In this document: piece after piece, positions 11,017-22,192 of the stretch
Position numbering within the stretch: position 1 is the stretch's first letter
How the letters are laid out: the number at the start of each line of letters is the position of its first letter
NCBI GenBank assembly: GCA_021234155.1
Contig: JAJEKV010000131.1
Span: forward strand, 438,001 to 502,000
From: Isoetes taiwanensis
Lineage: Eukaryota > Streptophyta > Lycopodiopsida > Isoetales > Isoetaceae
Direction of reading: 5' to 3'
DNA length: 64,000 bases
Program-made: the position numbers and the translations under genes
Notes under the pieces: model-generated
What the model was told of the DNA's origin: nothing
What the model saw: only the letters and a program-made list of their open reading frames with translations
Database searches by the model: none

Positions 11017-12607
11017 ATGGACGAGTCGGCATTGCCATGGGCACTTCGGATCTTATGGGCGTTAGCAATTTCTGGCTGCATCTTGGGAGCACTGCCTCTT
11101 TCCATTGGAGATCTAGTGAGGGCTTGGCATAAACGGGCAAGCTCACGCCGCCTTCAACTTCGGGTATTGCATGCTCTCCAAATATTAAATTATCCTACTT
11201 TAACAGAGATCTGATTATCTTTTTGCTTCACGTTTGAGTTTTTACAGAGGTTTTTGGTTCCTCAACGTTTTTTTGCACATTTTTACATAGTGGGTGTGGC
11301 ATGGACAACAATACTTTTAATTAGTAGTCTGGCATGGTCACTTTCTGCTGTCCAACATGCATAGTAATTTGAAGGTTGTTTTGGCATTGATTCTCATGGA
11401 AGCACAGGTCCTTAGGAGGCTATATGAAAGTTATTGTGTTTTCAAATATGACATCAATGCCCGTATGCATGTTATAGCGTATATTACAGGCATATTGTAA
11501 GTATGTATTTTCTCCATCTGTTTGATTATGTTCTTTTGAAGTCTGTTTTTGTTGAAATCAATTAGTAAATAAAACTTTTAGGATGTATATGTTCTGCCTT
11601 ATATTGTATTAGTATAAGAGTTCAAGTGGGAGGACGTTGAAGGGACAAATAATGTCATAGTTGCATATTCTTCAAAATCTCGCACAAGCAAACTCAATCA
11701 AACATTGGAGGAAAGGCCCATTCAGTATATTTACCGAATAGAGCCAAATATAGATGTTTTATCTGGAATTTTGGTGTCTGTGTAAAGTTAAACATCAAGT
11801 TGAAATGTGTACAAAAGGTGGTTCCGGTTTATCTTAATTATTTGGATTATACAGTTACTACATCGGCGCTCCTTTGTCCTTGTGTGCTCGTATCTGCTGG
11901 AAGAATGCTTTCCTACAAATAGTTTGCATGTTGAAATGGATAGTGAGAAAGTTCATTGGAAGGTTGGATGGCCACAATGGATTGGAATTGCCCTGGCTAG
12001 TTGGGGTTGGATACATCAAAGAAGATGTCATGCAATTTTGGTAAGTACCTCATTCAACCCTTTCCGAGACAGTTAATCTGTATAAGGTTCTAGTAGGGTT
12101 TCTGGCTGCTATTGGCTGTCAAGCAGAACTTAAATTCGCTTTTATTGCTTTTGTTTAAATTGCAGGCTTTTTTAAGCAGTAACAAAACCCAACAGAACGA
12201 GAACCATATTTATGGAATTCCACGGGTGACTGGTTCGAGATGGTTTCTTCAGCTCACTATTTCGCAGAGATTGTGAGTTTTTATCTGTTCCTTTTCTTAA
12301 GAACTCACCCCTTTCAAAGGTTTTCAACACAAATTAGTTAAACCAATGATATGGGGTGTAGGTCATCTATGCAGGACTTGCTATTTGCTGTGGAGATCTT
12401 ACGGCTTGGTTTTTTGTTTGGCTGGGTGGTAATTTTCTGCTCCCTTTACTGCCACAGTTCCATTGTCTGCATATGCATCAGCAATGATCTGGAAATTTTT
12501 GCAGGTTGCAAACCTCCTTAACTGCAGTGGATACACATGCCTGGTATGTGAACAAGTTTGAAGATTATCCTCGAACACGGCGGGCTATTATACCTTTCAT
12601 CTGCTGA
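11017..12607 (+). pseudogene. PPRD: Polyprenol reductase gene, copy A, disrupted by indels in every exon
   Basis: This is the same six-exon gene as the intact copy B (58,043-59,632), with start ATG at 11,017 and stop at 12,605-12,607. Relative to copy B, exon 1 lacks a G in CGGGGCAAG, and exon 2 has a 2-nt deficit at about 11,350. Exon 3 differs around 11,880-11,925. Exon 4 differs at its start and lacks a G in CACGGGGTGAC, exon 5 gains a T in the TGGTTTTT run, and exon 6 lacks CT in ACCTCTCCTT. Splice sites are otherwise kept. Read literally this copy is a pseudogene. However, introns and flanks show almost no background substitution, and damage sits in a few short patches, so uncorrected sequencing error is a strong alternative. 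Confidence 0.85.
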
Positions 12608-12991
12608 AAAATCAACATTTATGTTAAAAGGCAAATTTGTTCTGACTTTTAGATGGTCATTTGTATCATGTGTGTGTTGATTGTATAATATGTGGGATTG
12701 CTTTGTTTCTGATTTTCTTAGTATGTTTTGGTGTTTGCTTTGATGGATTGGAAAAAGAAGTTCTTTCTATACTCCCAAGTTGACAAGCTTGAGATTGTAT
12801 ATTGTTTAGAGTCCTTAGTGGGCTGGATATGAGATGTAGGATCTTCTTACAAGTTTTCATATTCAAGACAGGAAGTGAACGGAGACCTTGTATTCTTCAT
12901 AGGGAACTCATCCTCCATGTCATAGCTTTTGTACATTTTATGTACAGTTGCAAGTACGACGATTACTAGAAAAGTGCCCAGGGTTGCTGGA
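12608..12991. other. 3' flank of PPRD, copy A
   Basis: AT-rich, with no gene seen. It probably contains the PPRD 3' UTR. It is essentially identical in copy B (59,633-60,017). Confidence 0.5.
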
Positions 12992-13065
12992 ATCTATAAG
13001 GGGTAGCAGGCTTATAATATGGTATAAATCTATAAGGGGTAGCAGGCTTATAATAATATGGTATA
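12992..13065. repeat. Tandem repeat, two 36-bp units, copy A
   Basis: ATCTATAAGGGGTAGCAGG begins at 12,992 and again at 13,028. The second unit has an extra AAT in its tail. The same structure is at 60,018-60,091. Confidence 0.9.
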
Positions 13066-13151
13066 TTGAAGACGAGGCCCATGCCTTGCTCTTTTGTCCA
13101 TCGTACGAGCATATTTGGGAGACTTTTAATATTGATGGTGATAAGCTTTAA
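13066..13151 (+). pseudogene. Scrap of a LINE-type C-terminal zinc-binding region, copy A
   Basis: A short open segment encodes EDEAHALLFCPSYEHIWETF. The spacing E-x-x-H-x-L-x-x-C-x-x-x-x-x-I-W is typical of the RT-associated zinc-binding segment at the end of plant LINE ORF2 proteins. No RT domain is adjacent. It follows the tandem repeat directly. In copy B the frame is broken near 60,118. Confidence 0.4.
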
Positions 13152-13435
13152 GACCTGTTCAATGTACAACCAGCCAAATTGGTAGCATATTTGAAGTCTA
13201 TTTTCAAGGAAAAACTAGATGTTATCGTTTGGGGTGTATTATCGTTTGGGGTGGTTTAAAATTTGTTTGGACCATTGGATGAACGAATATTTCCCGTAAT
13301 GTTCCCTCTCACAGCCAGCCTACCAGCCCAAGATGGGGTCAAATCCCCCATATTTAACTTACCCCTCAGAAACAAACCATGGAAATGTGTATTACAACAG
13401 AGCACGAAGCTGTACATACTGGCAAGAAATTCTAA

Positions 13436-13960
13436 CAATTAGCATATAATTCGAACATCTTGTAACCCAGCCTATGAATTTCCAATGCAACCCTGACCTT
13501 GGCGAAGAAGATGGGATCAATTCCGACAGAATAGAGGCCACCCATGTCCTCATAAGGGGCATTCTTTCCTCCCGTCCAAAAAGGAACAAATCCATGGACT
13601 TTTTACAGATTCAGCTGTGTAACTTTGCCCAATAAATGTGATTCTGCGCCTTCGCGAAGCTAACAACCCTCCGGGTACATACCGTAGTATTTCTTTGAAT
13701 CCAACGATGAAGCCTTCTTGATGTAGAAATCGATTCCAAGGCCCTAACCATTGGTTACCCTCATATCGTACATGAACTCGCGGTAATACAACAATGCATA
13801 ATCGACCCATAAAGGCCTAAATAATCAATGCGCATGTATAAAGATACGGCTCGATCGCAGCCCACATTATTGTATGACGGCGACCGTGGCTTGAGGAATC
13901 GAACCCCAACAAAAGTCCAATGCCCTTGGCTTACCCCGGAGGCATGAGCCAATCGAAAAC
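13436..13960 (-). other. Minus-strand coding-like stretch, copy A
   Basis: On the minus strand the segment contains several stop-poor stretches. The clearest, rc of about 13,450-13,600, reads toward a peptide with MGGLYSVGIDPIFFAKVR. The match in copy B (60,468-60,640) is longer and open to a stop. The frame is lost in the middle through small indels that differ between copies. I do not recognise the family. Copy A lacks a 6-nt piece (ATACCT) present in copy B at 60,487, next to a potential AG/GTATC donor. Confidence 0.3.
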
Positions 13961-14624
13961 TTGGCTCTACGTAAGCCTAGCCTCGAAGATTGAAGAAAAC
14001 AGAGCAACACCGAAGACAAGACAAAAAAAGGAAACACAAGAATTAATGTAAAGTTCCCTGGTCCCTGGTCCCCAAGCCCTAAGTTCTCAAGACCAAAATT
14101 TCTTAGCCCTGCATAATTTTGCCAATTCTCGCCAGTCGCAAACTTGTCCACTCCAGAAACCGGTGCCCACAGAATACCCCATCAAGAAATCCGCCAAGAG
14201 CCAAATGTGAAGAAAGAAGAGAACATGAAGAGATTCGCAAAAAGAGGGTTCGTGATCGATGCAGTGCCTCCTCCTCGACGACACCGCAGGGCTGGATTTA
14301 GAAAGAGGAATGGATTTGCCAGTACCCAATCCATCACGGGCTTCTATTTGGCGGCTTCACCTCTAAGAAAAACCCCGCCTCCAAATAGCTATAATCAATA
14401 ATGCCTCCAAAACATCTAAAAATCATATGTTATCTTCCTACATTATAGATAACAATACAAATACCCCAAAAAACATCTAAAAATCATATGTTATAATAAT
14501 ACTTGCTCTTGATCACTGCCACATTATAGATATACAATTTTTTTTTGAACTTCTTATTATGCTTATGGCAAGTTACAATTTGTTTGGAAGCCATTTTTCT
14601 CGATTGACATATGTATACCTAACA
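13961..14624. other. Non-coding stretch before the solo-LTR-like element
   Basis: No gene supported. Copies A and B differ more here than elsewhere (about 14,160-14,560 against 61,180-61,560), including a ~50-bp length difference with a short duplication (ATCTAAAAATCATATGTTAT) present twice in copy A only. Confidence 0.45.
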
Positions 14625-16089
14625 TGACACATCACCAAGGTATTGGGACCATTGGGGACTAACCTAAAAGGGATTATTGGAATTAAACTAACCTAAGTAG
14701 ACCAAATTTAATAGTATTAATTAGCCAAATAGGCTAATTAAAGTGTGCCACTTGGCCTAACTCGACACAAGGGCAAAGTTGCCATTTTTGGTGAGTAAAT
14801 TGAGCTCCTAGCCCACCCCCAAATCCCCCAAATTCGAGTGGAAAGAGCAGAGGGGGGAAGGAGCTGTTGCAACCTAACACCTGACCAGTTCTATGGATGT
14901 TCTTCGAGACAATGGGTCCAGCCAGGACACAACTCAGTCTTTAGGTAGTTGTGTGTTATTCTAACCCTTGTTTGAGTAGATGGATGATTAAATTTTATTT
15001 TATGATCTACTTATGATGATGATGGATATATGTATCTGATTCTGTCTTCTCTTTCTGTTCCTCCTGTGTTGTATGGGAATTGGGGGGGTAGAGGCCTGAA
15101 AGCTATCTAGATTTAGTGATGCTCCTAGCTAGAACCTCTTAAAACCCATTAATTGCGGCTTGTGCACAAGAGCCCACCTGGGTGTGGATGTTATGATGTG
15201 TTTCAACACCAAATAACGAGTATGATAGTGAATCGGGGGTGGTGTCTTGCCTAGCGCGGCTACATGACTCCTATAATGTGCTAGGCTTATAGTCGGTCAC
15301 TGAGAGGGCCCGGTATGGGTATGGCACTCCCTGGGTCGCAGATGACGTGCCTAATGCTTATATGGACGCCCTGGACTCGAACGGGTTGGTGAGCCGGCCT
15401 TTAGATTTAGGGGAGTAAGTCGGGTATGAACGCGGGAGTCACTAAGGTGGCATGTGCTCTCTAGCACACCTAGGGATCCATCATGCTCGGGGAGGGGGAC
15501 GCCTCCGACCGCCTCATCATCGACCGGGAGATGTAACCCAGAGTAGTTTCATAGGGTGATTCCATGGGATTCCGTCTTCGGAACGTTACAAGCATGCCAT
15601 AGTATGTTTCAGCCTATCTGCAAAGTGTGCACAGGAGGGGCGGATGGAATGGACTACGCTAGCCATTGTTCTATGCCAGCCAATGCCATTGCTATGATTC
15701 TGTCTGTTGTTATCCGGAGGCCTCGACTATCAGTCGTCCCCCAAGAGTCTGAGCCAGGGTAGAGCCATTATTTATAGTGCATTTCCTTTGTTATGTTGGT
15801 ATTCCGTTGTATTTGTACTGATGATGATGGGCCACCCTTTGTGGTGGTATATTATTTATATGTGTTGTTGCCGCAAGTGTGCTAACCTTGTATGTATAAG
15901 CTTCCGCCATATAGGATTCCCATAGAAGGCTTGGGACAAATGACACCTCCGTGTCCTTCACCCACTTGCCCATCACAAGTGGTCCGAGTCAGACGGAGGG
16001 CCTTTCTATGGTGGTATTGTCGCTATGGAAGAGGGGATTTTCCATATTTATACGATGGGAGTATCGTATAGGTTCGTGGAGCCGCCACA
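14625..16089 (+). repeat. Solo-LTR-like element of a related gypsy family, copy A
   Basis: It begins about TGACACATCACC and ends with a degraded form of GAGCGTCACA (intact in copy B at 63,044). Length is ~1.46 kb, close to the 1,486-bp LTR at 37,092-38,577. Motifs occur in the same order in both LTRs: GATGCTCCTAGCTAG, ACAAGAGCCCACCTG, GGGAGATGTAACCC, CTGCAAAGTG and GGGCGGATGGA. Between motifs they are clearly diverged, so this is another family or an older copy. No PBS follows the right end and no coding region flanks it. I found no clean 5-bp target-site duplication, so ends are approximate. Confidence 0.65.
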
Positions 16090-16901
16090 AAACTTGACCT
16101 CGCCTGGGGTACTACTCCTTTCCTATGAATCCAAATAGCCAGATCAAGAGGTCTTGTTTGAGTTTTATCTCCGCTACATCTAGAGGAACTCGATATTAGA
16201 TAACTTTGTTCTTCTATGCAAAGAAGGCAAGAACTATTCTTGTGTGTAGGTCTTCACAAACAAGAACGATAGTACCTCCTCCCCGCAAGGGATCTTGTTC
16301 CATAGATGTTTATGCTATATAGAGTTGAATATGTAGCAAAATCCTTTTGATATAGATATAATTTTGAAACCATAGACCATATCCCTAAAACAAAATGGGT
16401 TATTATAAAAAAAAATAGATTTAAGATAAAAAAATAGTCACATTAGCTCACTAGTTAGATTGGTTAAAGTAGTATTAGGACATTGAGTTATTTTATCCCA
16501 TTTCATATTCTAAAAAGCAAATGAAACCGTTTAAAACCTTTTCATAGGCGCCCCCAATCATAATTGAGCATAATCCAGAGGTGTCCACAACATACGGCCC
16601 GGGGTCAGGGATTAATCCGATCTTTTTTTAGTTTGTAACATCTCCTTAGTTTTCTTTTTCCGAACAAAATGCCAAGATTCAGATACTTGTTTACACATAT
16701 TATCCCATGCATAATTTATTTTCTCCAGTGCACCATACATTAATGATCTTTTTTAGTTTGTCTCATTTGAAGCTATGACAGGATATATTGCTTTTTTTGC
16801 AGATCTTCAGCCTGCAGCAACCTGCTTAAAAGTAAGCAGTAACAATCCATTTTTGTAGCCTGTTATCTTAGTGAAATACATGTTTTTCTAATGCTCTATA
16901 G
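16090..16901. other. AT-rich non-coding stretch
   Basis: No gene seen. Copies A and B differ here by inserted pieces (copy B has an extra GGGGGTTCCAGGGGG near 63,305 and extra sequence near 63,480-63,660). Confidence 0.5.
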
Positions 16902-17506
16902 CCACCAGCTTTTTTTTTGAAGAACTGTGTCATCAACATATTAAAAGAATGGTAATGCTACAAAGCAAGTGAGGAGGAAGGAGAACTGCCCCAAAGAGAC
17001 AGCGATAGCTCGACACTCCACAACAAACTCACAAAAAAACTGCAACTCTACTGCTGTACAAACCGACCATCACCATCTACAACACCCAAGAAGTCCCGCC
17101 AAATGGCAAACTTCCGCTCTACTAATCTCGGGAACACCAGAAAGTTTTGAAATAGCTTGTACCTGAGTCGAGGAATCAGAGAGGCTGCAGGCTGCTGAAT
17201 CCCTTGAAAGATCCACAATTGCCGTCGCCTCCAAATCAGCCACACCAACCAAGCCACGCACAGATGCAAGGCTTGCCGCCGCAAGAGCCACCAAGCACCG
17301 ATACACATGAAGCAAAGAATCACCGGCTAGTCAATCTCACCCAAACAGAGCCCTAACCCAATCCCAGTGCACCGCAAGTGAGGGTATAAAACCGCATAAT
17401 GCTCCACAGCCTCGCATGAAGGCCACAATAAGGGCGAGAGAGCTCACACCGCCTGGCCTGTCGACTCACAAGGGCATTCACCTCGATACACAAATGCACC
17501 ACCAGC
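16902..17506 (-). mobile_element. 5'-truncated LINE 3' fragment with poly-T head and 8-bp target-site duplication
   Basis: The insertion spans 16,910-17,498, is headed by a T run (poly(A) of the minus strand), and is flanked by CCACCAGC at 16,902-16,909 and 17,499-17,506. Its sequence aligns with 34,801 to about 35,390 at clearly lower identity than the A/B duplication, sharing GGTAATG-T-ACAAAGCAAGTG, TCGACACTCCACAACAAACTC and ATGGCAAACTTCCG. This is a typical target-primed, 5'-truncated LINE insertion on the minus strand. The poly-T head and first bases also appear at the right edge of the window (63,966-64,000), so the insertion is older than the A/B duplication. Confidence 0.65.
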
Positions 17507-18489
17507 CTTTTGATACACAAACCCTCTTTCTTTATGCATGAATCCCTAATCCACATACATGTCCGCAAGTTTTAAACTCTTCCTAGTCTTTTTCTCGCTT
17601 TTGTAATAGTACTAAACTTGCCGCAATAATTTTCGTTATCTTATGGCCATTGCTTCCTGACTTCTATCTAAAGTTCCAATAAACAATAGCCACAATAGAT
17701 CTCCGTAATTGGATAATCATGGGTTTAAAATTCCAATAAACAATAGCCACCATAGACCTCCAAATTTGATGATCACTACTATTTAATTATGCCCAAATAT
17801 AGTTGGCAATGGTTACAGTAAAAGAGCCAAATGTCATATAACTTAAGGTGTTCATTCCACCGGCCGATATGAACATTTGAACTTGGCATGCATATAATTA
17901 AACCGCAGAGCTTTCTTTGTCTTGAGTTTGATTTTGGATCTATCTACTTTATTATGTTAATGGAATCATGTAATGCTTGTCGATCCATCCACCTTCGTTA
18001 ACTAGGCTAGTGTCAAAGTAGCTTTGTAAGGCTCATAGCCTAATCCTTCAAAATTTTGACTTGGTATACTTTGAATGTGCGTAGTAGAGATGCCAAAATC
18101 CTAAGTTATAGAAGTGTAAACTTTTTCACTATCTCCTTGTATAAGTGTGAAAGTCTAGAAGGGTTGAATGCTAATAATAGCATTTTCGTGATACAAATAT
18201 AGTGGCAGTGCATATCTAAAGTTTAGACTCCGAGAGCTAATGCCTTGCTAGATGTGGCTAACTTTTCTATTAGACTAGGTGCAAGTCTAAGAGTTTAACT
18301 TGGTTAGAATGAAGAAACAATATTGAAAGGGGATTTGATTTTATATCTAGTGCCCCATTTAATACTTTCTAAAAAGTAGCTACCTTGTATTCCCACCAAG
18401 TTGCAAAACATATGAGAGATTGAATTAAGCCAATGAACATATGCTATTGGTTCCCAAAGATGTTCAAAAAGTACACTTGATTGTGATCA
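17507..18489. other. AT-rich stretch without a recognised gene
   Basis: Only scattered short frames. A short direct repeat (AATTCCAATAAACAATAGCCAC) occurs around 17,672 and 17,730. Nothing else stands out. Confidence 0.5.
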
Positions 18490-19442
18490 ATGTTTGCCGC
18501 CTTCTCGTACATTATTGATCCCATTCTCGCAATTGATTTGCAACATGTACATATATGTACTTTGCATGCCCTTTTAAGGATCATTGATAAGATGGTCTAT
18601 CTCAGCATATTGTTTGCATGGCGCAAGAAACCAAAACCTAATAGAGATACCACTTTGGCAAGAATTGAAGCAGTATTGTCTGATATGGGTCTCCATGGCA
18701 GAAATTACAAAGTTGTAGAAGATCCAAAAAGAAAAAGCATGCCATCTAAACCCTCGATGGGTGGTGTTAAAGCAAGAAGATTCCTTCCGAGTTTAAAACC
18801 TGGTGCAAAGGGCAAATGGGAATGCTATAAAGATCTTCTACAAGTAGAAGATGATCGCACGGACAATGGAAGAGCATTTGAAAAGAAAACAATAGCATGG
18901 AAAGCACTAATTCCTGTGTTCAAACTTATGATTGCGAAAACGTTTACTGATCAAGACAAGGCTGATTTTAGGACTGCTATAACCGAGTTTACAAGAGCAT
19001 TTATAGCAGCATGGGTGAGGAGGAACTCACACATTATATGCATATCTTATATGCACATGGGCCGTGGTTTTCAAAAGAATACGGAAGCTTGGGCATCTGG
19101 AACACTCAAGGCATGGAGAAGTCCCACAAACAAGCTAAGCATGCCTACTTTAGATTTACATCGCATGGTGGTGGGAAAACTATGTCTAGTTCTTTGCAAC
19201 AAATGGCACAATGGTTTTATAGAAGAATTGCTACTAAGCTTGAGAAGCGATTGACATGTACTCCAGAGATGTCGTTACCTTCAATATTGAGAGAGACACT
19301 AAAGAAGAAAAGACATAAGGATGCTTGGTATCGCTCTGGTGGAGTAGAGACAATGAGAAGATGGAGGTTGCAACGGATACGTGCTGGTAAAAAGTATATA
19401 CAACACTCTACCGAGATAGTGCCAGTAAGTAATTCTTATTGA
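18490..19442 (+). CDS. Orphan ORF, possibly transposon-associated, broken by one frameshift
   Basis: The first part is open from ATG 18,490 to about 19,010; the second continues in another frame from about 19,011 to the stop at 19,440-19,442. A single-base deletion in ATGGGTGAGG near 19,012 would explain the switch. Together they make ~317 residues. The N-terminal part has a Cys/His-hydrophobic segment (HVHICTLHALLRIIDKMVY), then a basic stretch and a W-x-x-L helix region. The second part has HGPWFSKEYGSLGIWNTQG, then M-E-K-S-H and a basic C-terminus. A G-x-E-K-x-x-x-x-x-K layout like this occurs in uncharacterised eukaryotic proteins linked to DNA transposons and viruses-like elements in my memory, but I cannot name a family. 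The window shows one copy only. Confidence 0.4.
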
Positions 19443-19814
19443 TACATGTAAACTTAAAGTGGTCTAGTTAATCATTATGATGCTGGTTGTTACAGATAGC
19501 TTGAAGGGGTCGTTGAAAATCGACTATAGAGATAATTTGCAAGTTGAGCAGCAGGCAGGTTAAATGCACTGCTTACATTACTTCTCATAATTGCTTTTTT
19601 ATGCTTTGATTCAGACTGAAATAGATATGGTTCAGCATACTTTAGTTGCATACAAGCCATGTTTGACATGCCATGTTTGACAGTTCTAAAATATAGCATG
19701 ACAAATGGAAGATCAGGGTTTCAGGCTTCATCCAATCATAAGCAATTAGGTTGCATCCACATGCTACAGTTGTTTTTTTTTTATTTTTTTTTTATTTAGT
19801 GTATTCATGTATAC

Positions 19815-19992
19815 ACCATTCTCTTGCCTTTTGAGGTCAATTAGTACCATTTTCTTGAGGTTTAGTCTAAAGTCACCAGTAAGTAAAGTTGAGTCGATAA
19901 TGTAGCATATTCAAGTCTATGCCATTTTCTTTGCCTTTTCAGTCAATTAGTTGTCATTTTCTCATGGTTTAATCTAAAGTCACAATAAGTAA
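19815..19992. repeat. Imperfect two-unit tandem repeat, period ~105 bp
   Basis: CCATT-TCT-TTGCCTTTT, then GTCAATTAGT, CATTTTCT, GGTTTA-TCTAAAGTCAC and AAGTAA occur in the same order from 19,815 and from 19,920. Identity is roughly 75-80 percent by eye. Confidence 0.75.
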
Positions 19993-20177
19993 CAAAGCTA
20001 ATTCAAAGTCCCTTCTAGTTGATCTAATAATCTGCTTTGCTTTGCTCTCTCTTTATTTTTAGAATTAGGTACCTATTGTGTGTAAGATTACAATTAAGCA
20101 TAAGATTGCTTCTCCGGAGGCTCTTATACAGATTGATGCCAGCTCTTAAGTTGTCCCTAATTTAATGGTAACAATGG

Positions 20178-20310
20178 GCAATGGTTTAGTTCATTCATTT
20201 CTTTGCAATGGTTTAAGCAATGGTTTGCAAGTGCAAGTTTATGGTGTGCAATGGTTCATTATATTCATTTGTATGCAATGGTTACTGCAATGGTTAAGTC
20301 TGCAATGGTT
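20178..20310. repeat. Interspersed cluster of the 9-mer GCAATGGTT
   Basis: At least seven copies of GCAATGGTT lie within 133 bp (first at 20,178, last at 20,302), with variable spacers of 3-27 bp. The last three are near-tandem. No reading frame explains it. Confidence 0.85.
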
Positions 20311-21319
20311 AAGTATGCAGTCATTTGCTTGCAGTGATTTGCTTGTAGTAGATAAATAGGAAGTACATAAAAGAAATGACAAAACAATATGATATAACGA
20401 AACTAGAAATTTGATTCAAGAAAGATTCTGTTAACAACGAATTTCAGTGATAAACCTGAATATCTTTCTCACTGAATTTAATCTTAACACATAACACTAT
20501 TAGAAAAACTGTGAAGATGAAGAAGACTGCCAGATTCAAAAACCATGTTATATTAATACTTAAGCATGTCTTCTACAAAAAGCTTCACAAAAAGCCTGTA
20601 CATTAGGAGCCCACTTCGGCCTTTCTTAAAAAAAGCTTCGACATTTCTTACATTTCTTACCAGAGGGATATCCGATTTAGTAACCTATTTAGTATCAAAC
20701 TGGAATCTTTATATCCGATTTAGTAACTATTTTAAACTGTACAGCCGAAAAAAACTTAGTATTCACCTTCAGAGGATTTCATGGGGATTTCAAGACTAAA
20801 AGCTTAACTAAGAGTAATCAGGAGGGGGCATCTTCAGAGCCACACGAATGATGATCCCATCAGCCTCCATATTCATCTCAAAAAAGACGCCATCCTCAAG
20901 ATAACACAATCAACCCATCGCCGCACCTTGTCCAAACCGGCTCCTTGACTCGAATCGGTTACCTCCAAGGTTTGTGAATTTTGCCACAACTCGCCATTTG
21001 CATGCCCTGATGGTCGGAAGAAGAGGACTCTCTTGTTTAGGCTTCCGGCAGTATACTTCAGCCTAGCCATGATCAAAGGAAGATCAAACAGCCCTGCCTC
21101 GCTTGCCGAGAAAATGAAGAAGGGAAGATCAAACCATGAGAAGAGGAGATGAAGATTCTTCTCTTCCCGGCTTCCCTCATAGGAGAAGTCCAATCAAAGG
21201 GATTATGGTTCATAATGGCTGCATGCAGAATTGGGGCTCGAAATCTAAGCCCCCCAAGCCATGCAAAATAGAATATTAGACATCTCTAGAATATTGAGCA
21301 TTTAAATGACATTAGAATT

Positions 21320-21900
21320 CCCCTATTTGAGCATTGACTATGGCCCCAAATGACATCTACATACAACCTAAGTTTGCGCCTTAGTTCCAAGAATGAAGTA
21401 AAATATAGTATGGTTGTTGTTGGATAAATCAAATATTTATGCAAGGGGCGATTAACCATTGGAAAACAAATACACACTACAATGAGTACAATAACCATTT
21501 GAACGAATGGAAGTTATGTGTTGAAAGGCCAATAATTCAAGTTTATTCCAAAAGGGAATATTGCCCAGGAGGATTCAACATATGGCAAAACTTCATAGGT
21601 GTTGAAGATAGCACTAGTTGCAGGAATATCAACTCCAACAAACAAGTAGTTAAGTTAGCATCATTAAAAGGCTAGTCAGTTAACTAGACCTCTATTTAAT
21701 AACAGATCTTGAGGACGCAATGCAGGTGCAAGTCTTGAGTGCTCACCTTTTGTTGTACATTTTGCTATAACAATCTAGTGTGTAATTTGCCTTCACAGAT
21801 TTTACATCTCAAACCGAAAAGTCCTACTCAACTTAATTAGATGGAACTCTTCAATTTAAATGACATTGAGCATTGGGGCCATAATCAAATGCTCAAATAG
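21320..21900. repeat. Inverted repeat, ~26-bp arms about 530 bp apart
   Basis: The left arm 21,320-21,347 (CCCCTATTTGAGCATTGACT...GGCCCC) is the near-perfect reverse complement of 21,875-21,900 (GGGGCCATAATCAAATGCTC...). A direct repeat of TTTAAATGACATT lies just outside both arms (about 21,301 and 21,856). The interior has no transposase-like ORF. It could be a MITE remnant. Confidence 0.55.
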
Positions 21901-22192
21901 TCAATTCTAAAGCATATAGGGGAACGTCAAATGACCATTTATGTTGTATTCATATGGCCGTCACAAAGCCTTCTTCAACACATGAAGAGCAAGACTAAAA
22001 TGGTCTTTGTATGGATGCAATTATACCATGTCTACCTAGATTGTCGTTAATGAACACCTACACCATTACCAAAGAATAGAACAGAAGGAATTACCATTAA
22101 CTTTATTTTTGTAATAAAAGAGAAAGAGATCATTTATATGAAAGCTTGGTCTAGACCGTAGAGCATCCATCATAGAACCTACAAAGACAGCT

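Larger units (their letters stand above)
1..16942. repeat. Large direct duplication, copy A
   Basis: The whole stretch reappears at 47,008-64,000 in the same order and orientation. The offset is about 47,007 at the left edge, 47,016 near 2.1 kb, 47,014 near 10.3 kb, 46,971 at 14.6 kb and about 47,056 at the right edge; it drifts through small indels. Tracts of several hundred bases are identical (for example about 9,620-9,980 against 56,635-56,995), while short patches differ by clustered substitutions and 1-6 nt gaps. Position 1 already lies inside the repeat, so the true left end is outside the window. It could be a tandem or segmental duplication, or an assembly duplication of alleles. Confidence 0.95.
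19443..21319. other. AT-rich non-coding stretch with simple repeats
   Basis: No gene recognised. It contains T-rich runs at 19,767-19,797, two tandem-repeat patches listed separately, and a short minus-strand open frame at 20,873-21,193 with no known domain. Confidence 0.5.

Noticed and set aside
14625-16089. Considered as the missing remainder of the truncated 3' LTR
   Set aside because: It starts with its own LTR end and is too diverged from 37,571-38,577 outside shared motifs; it is better explained as a separate, related LTR.
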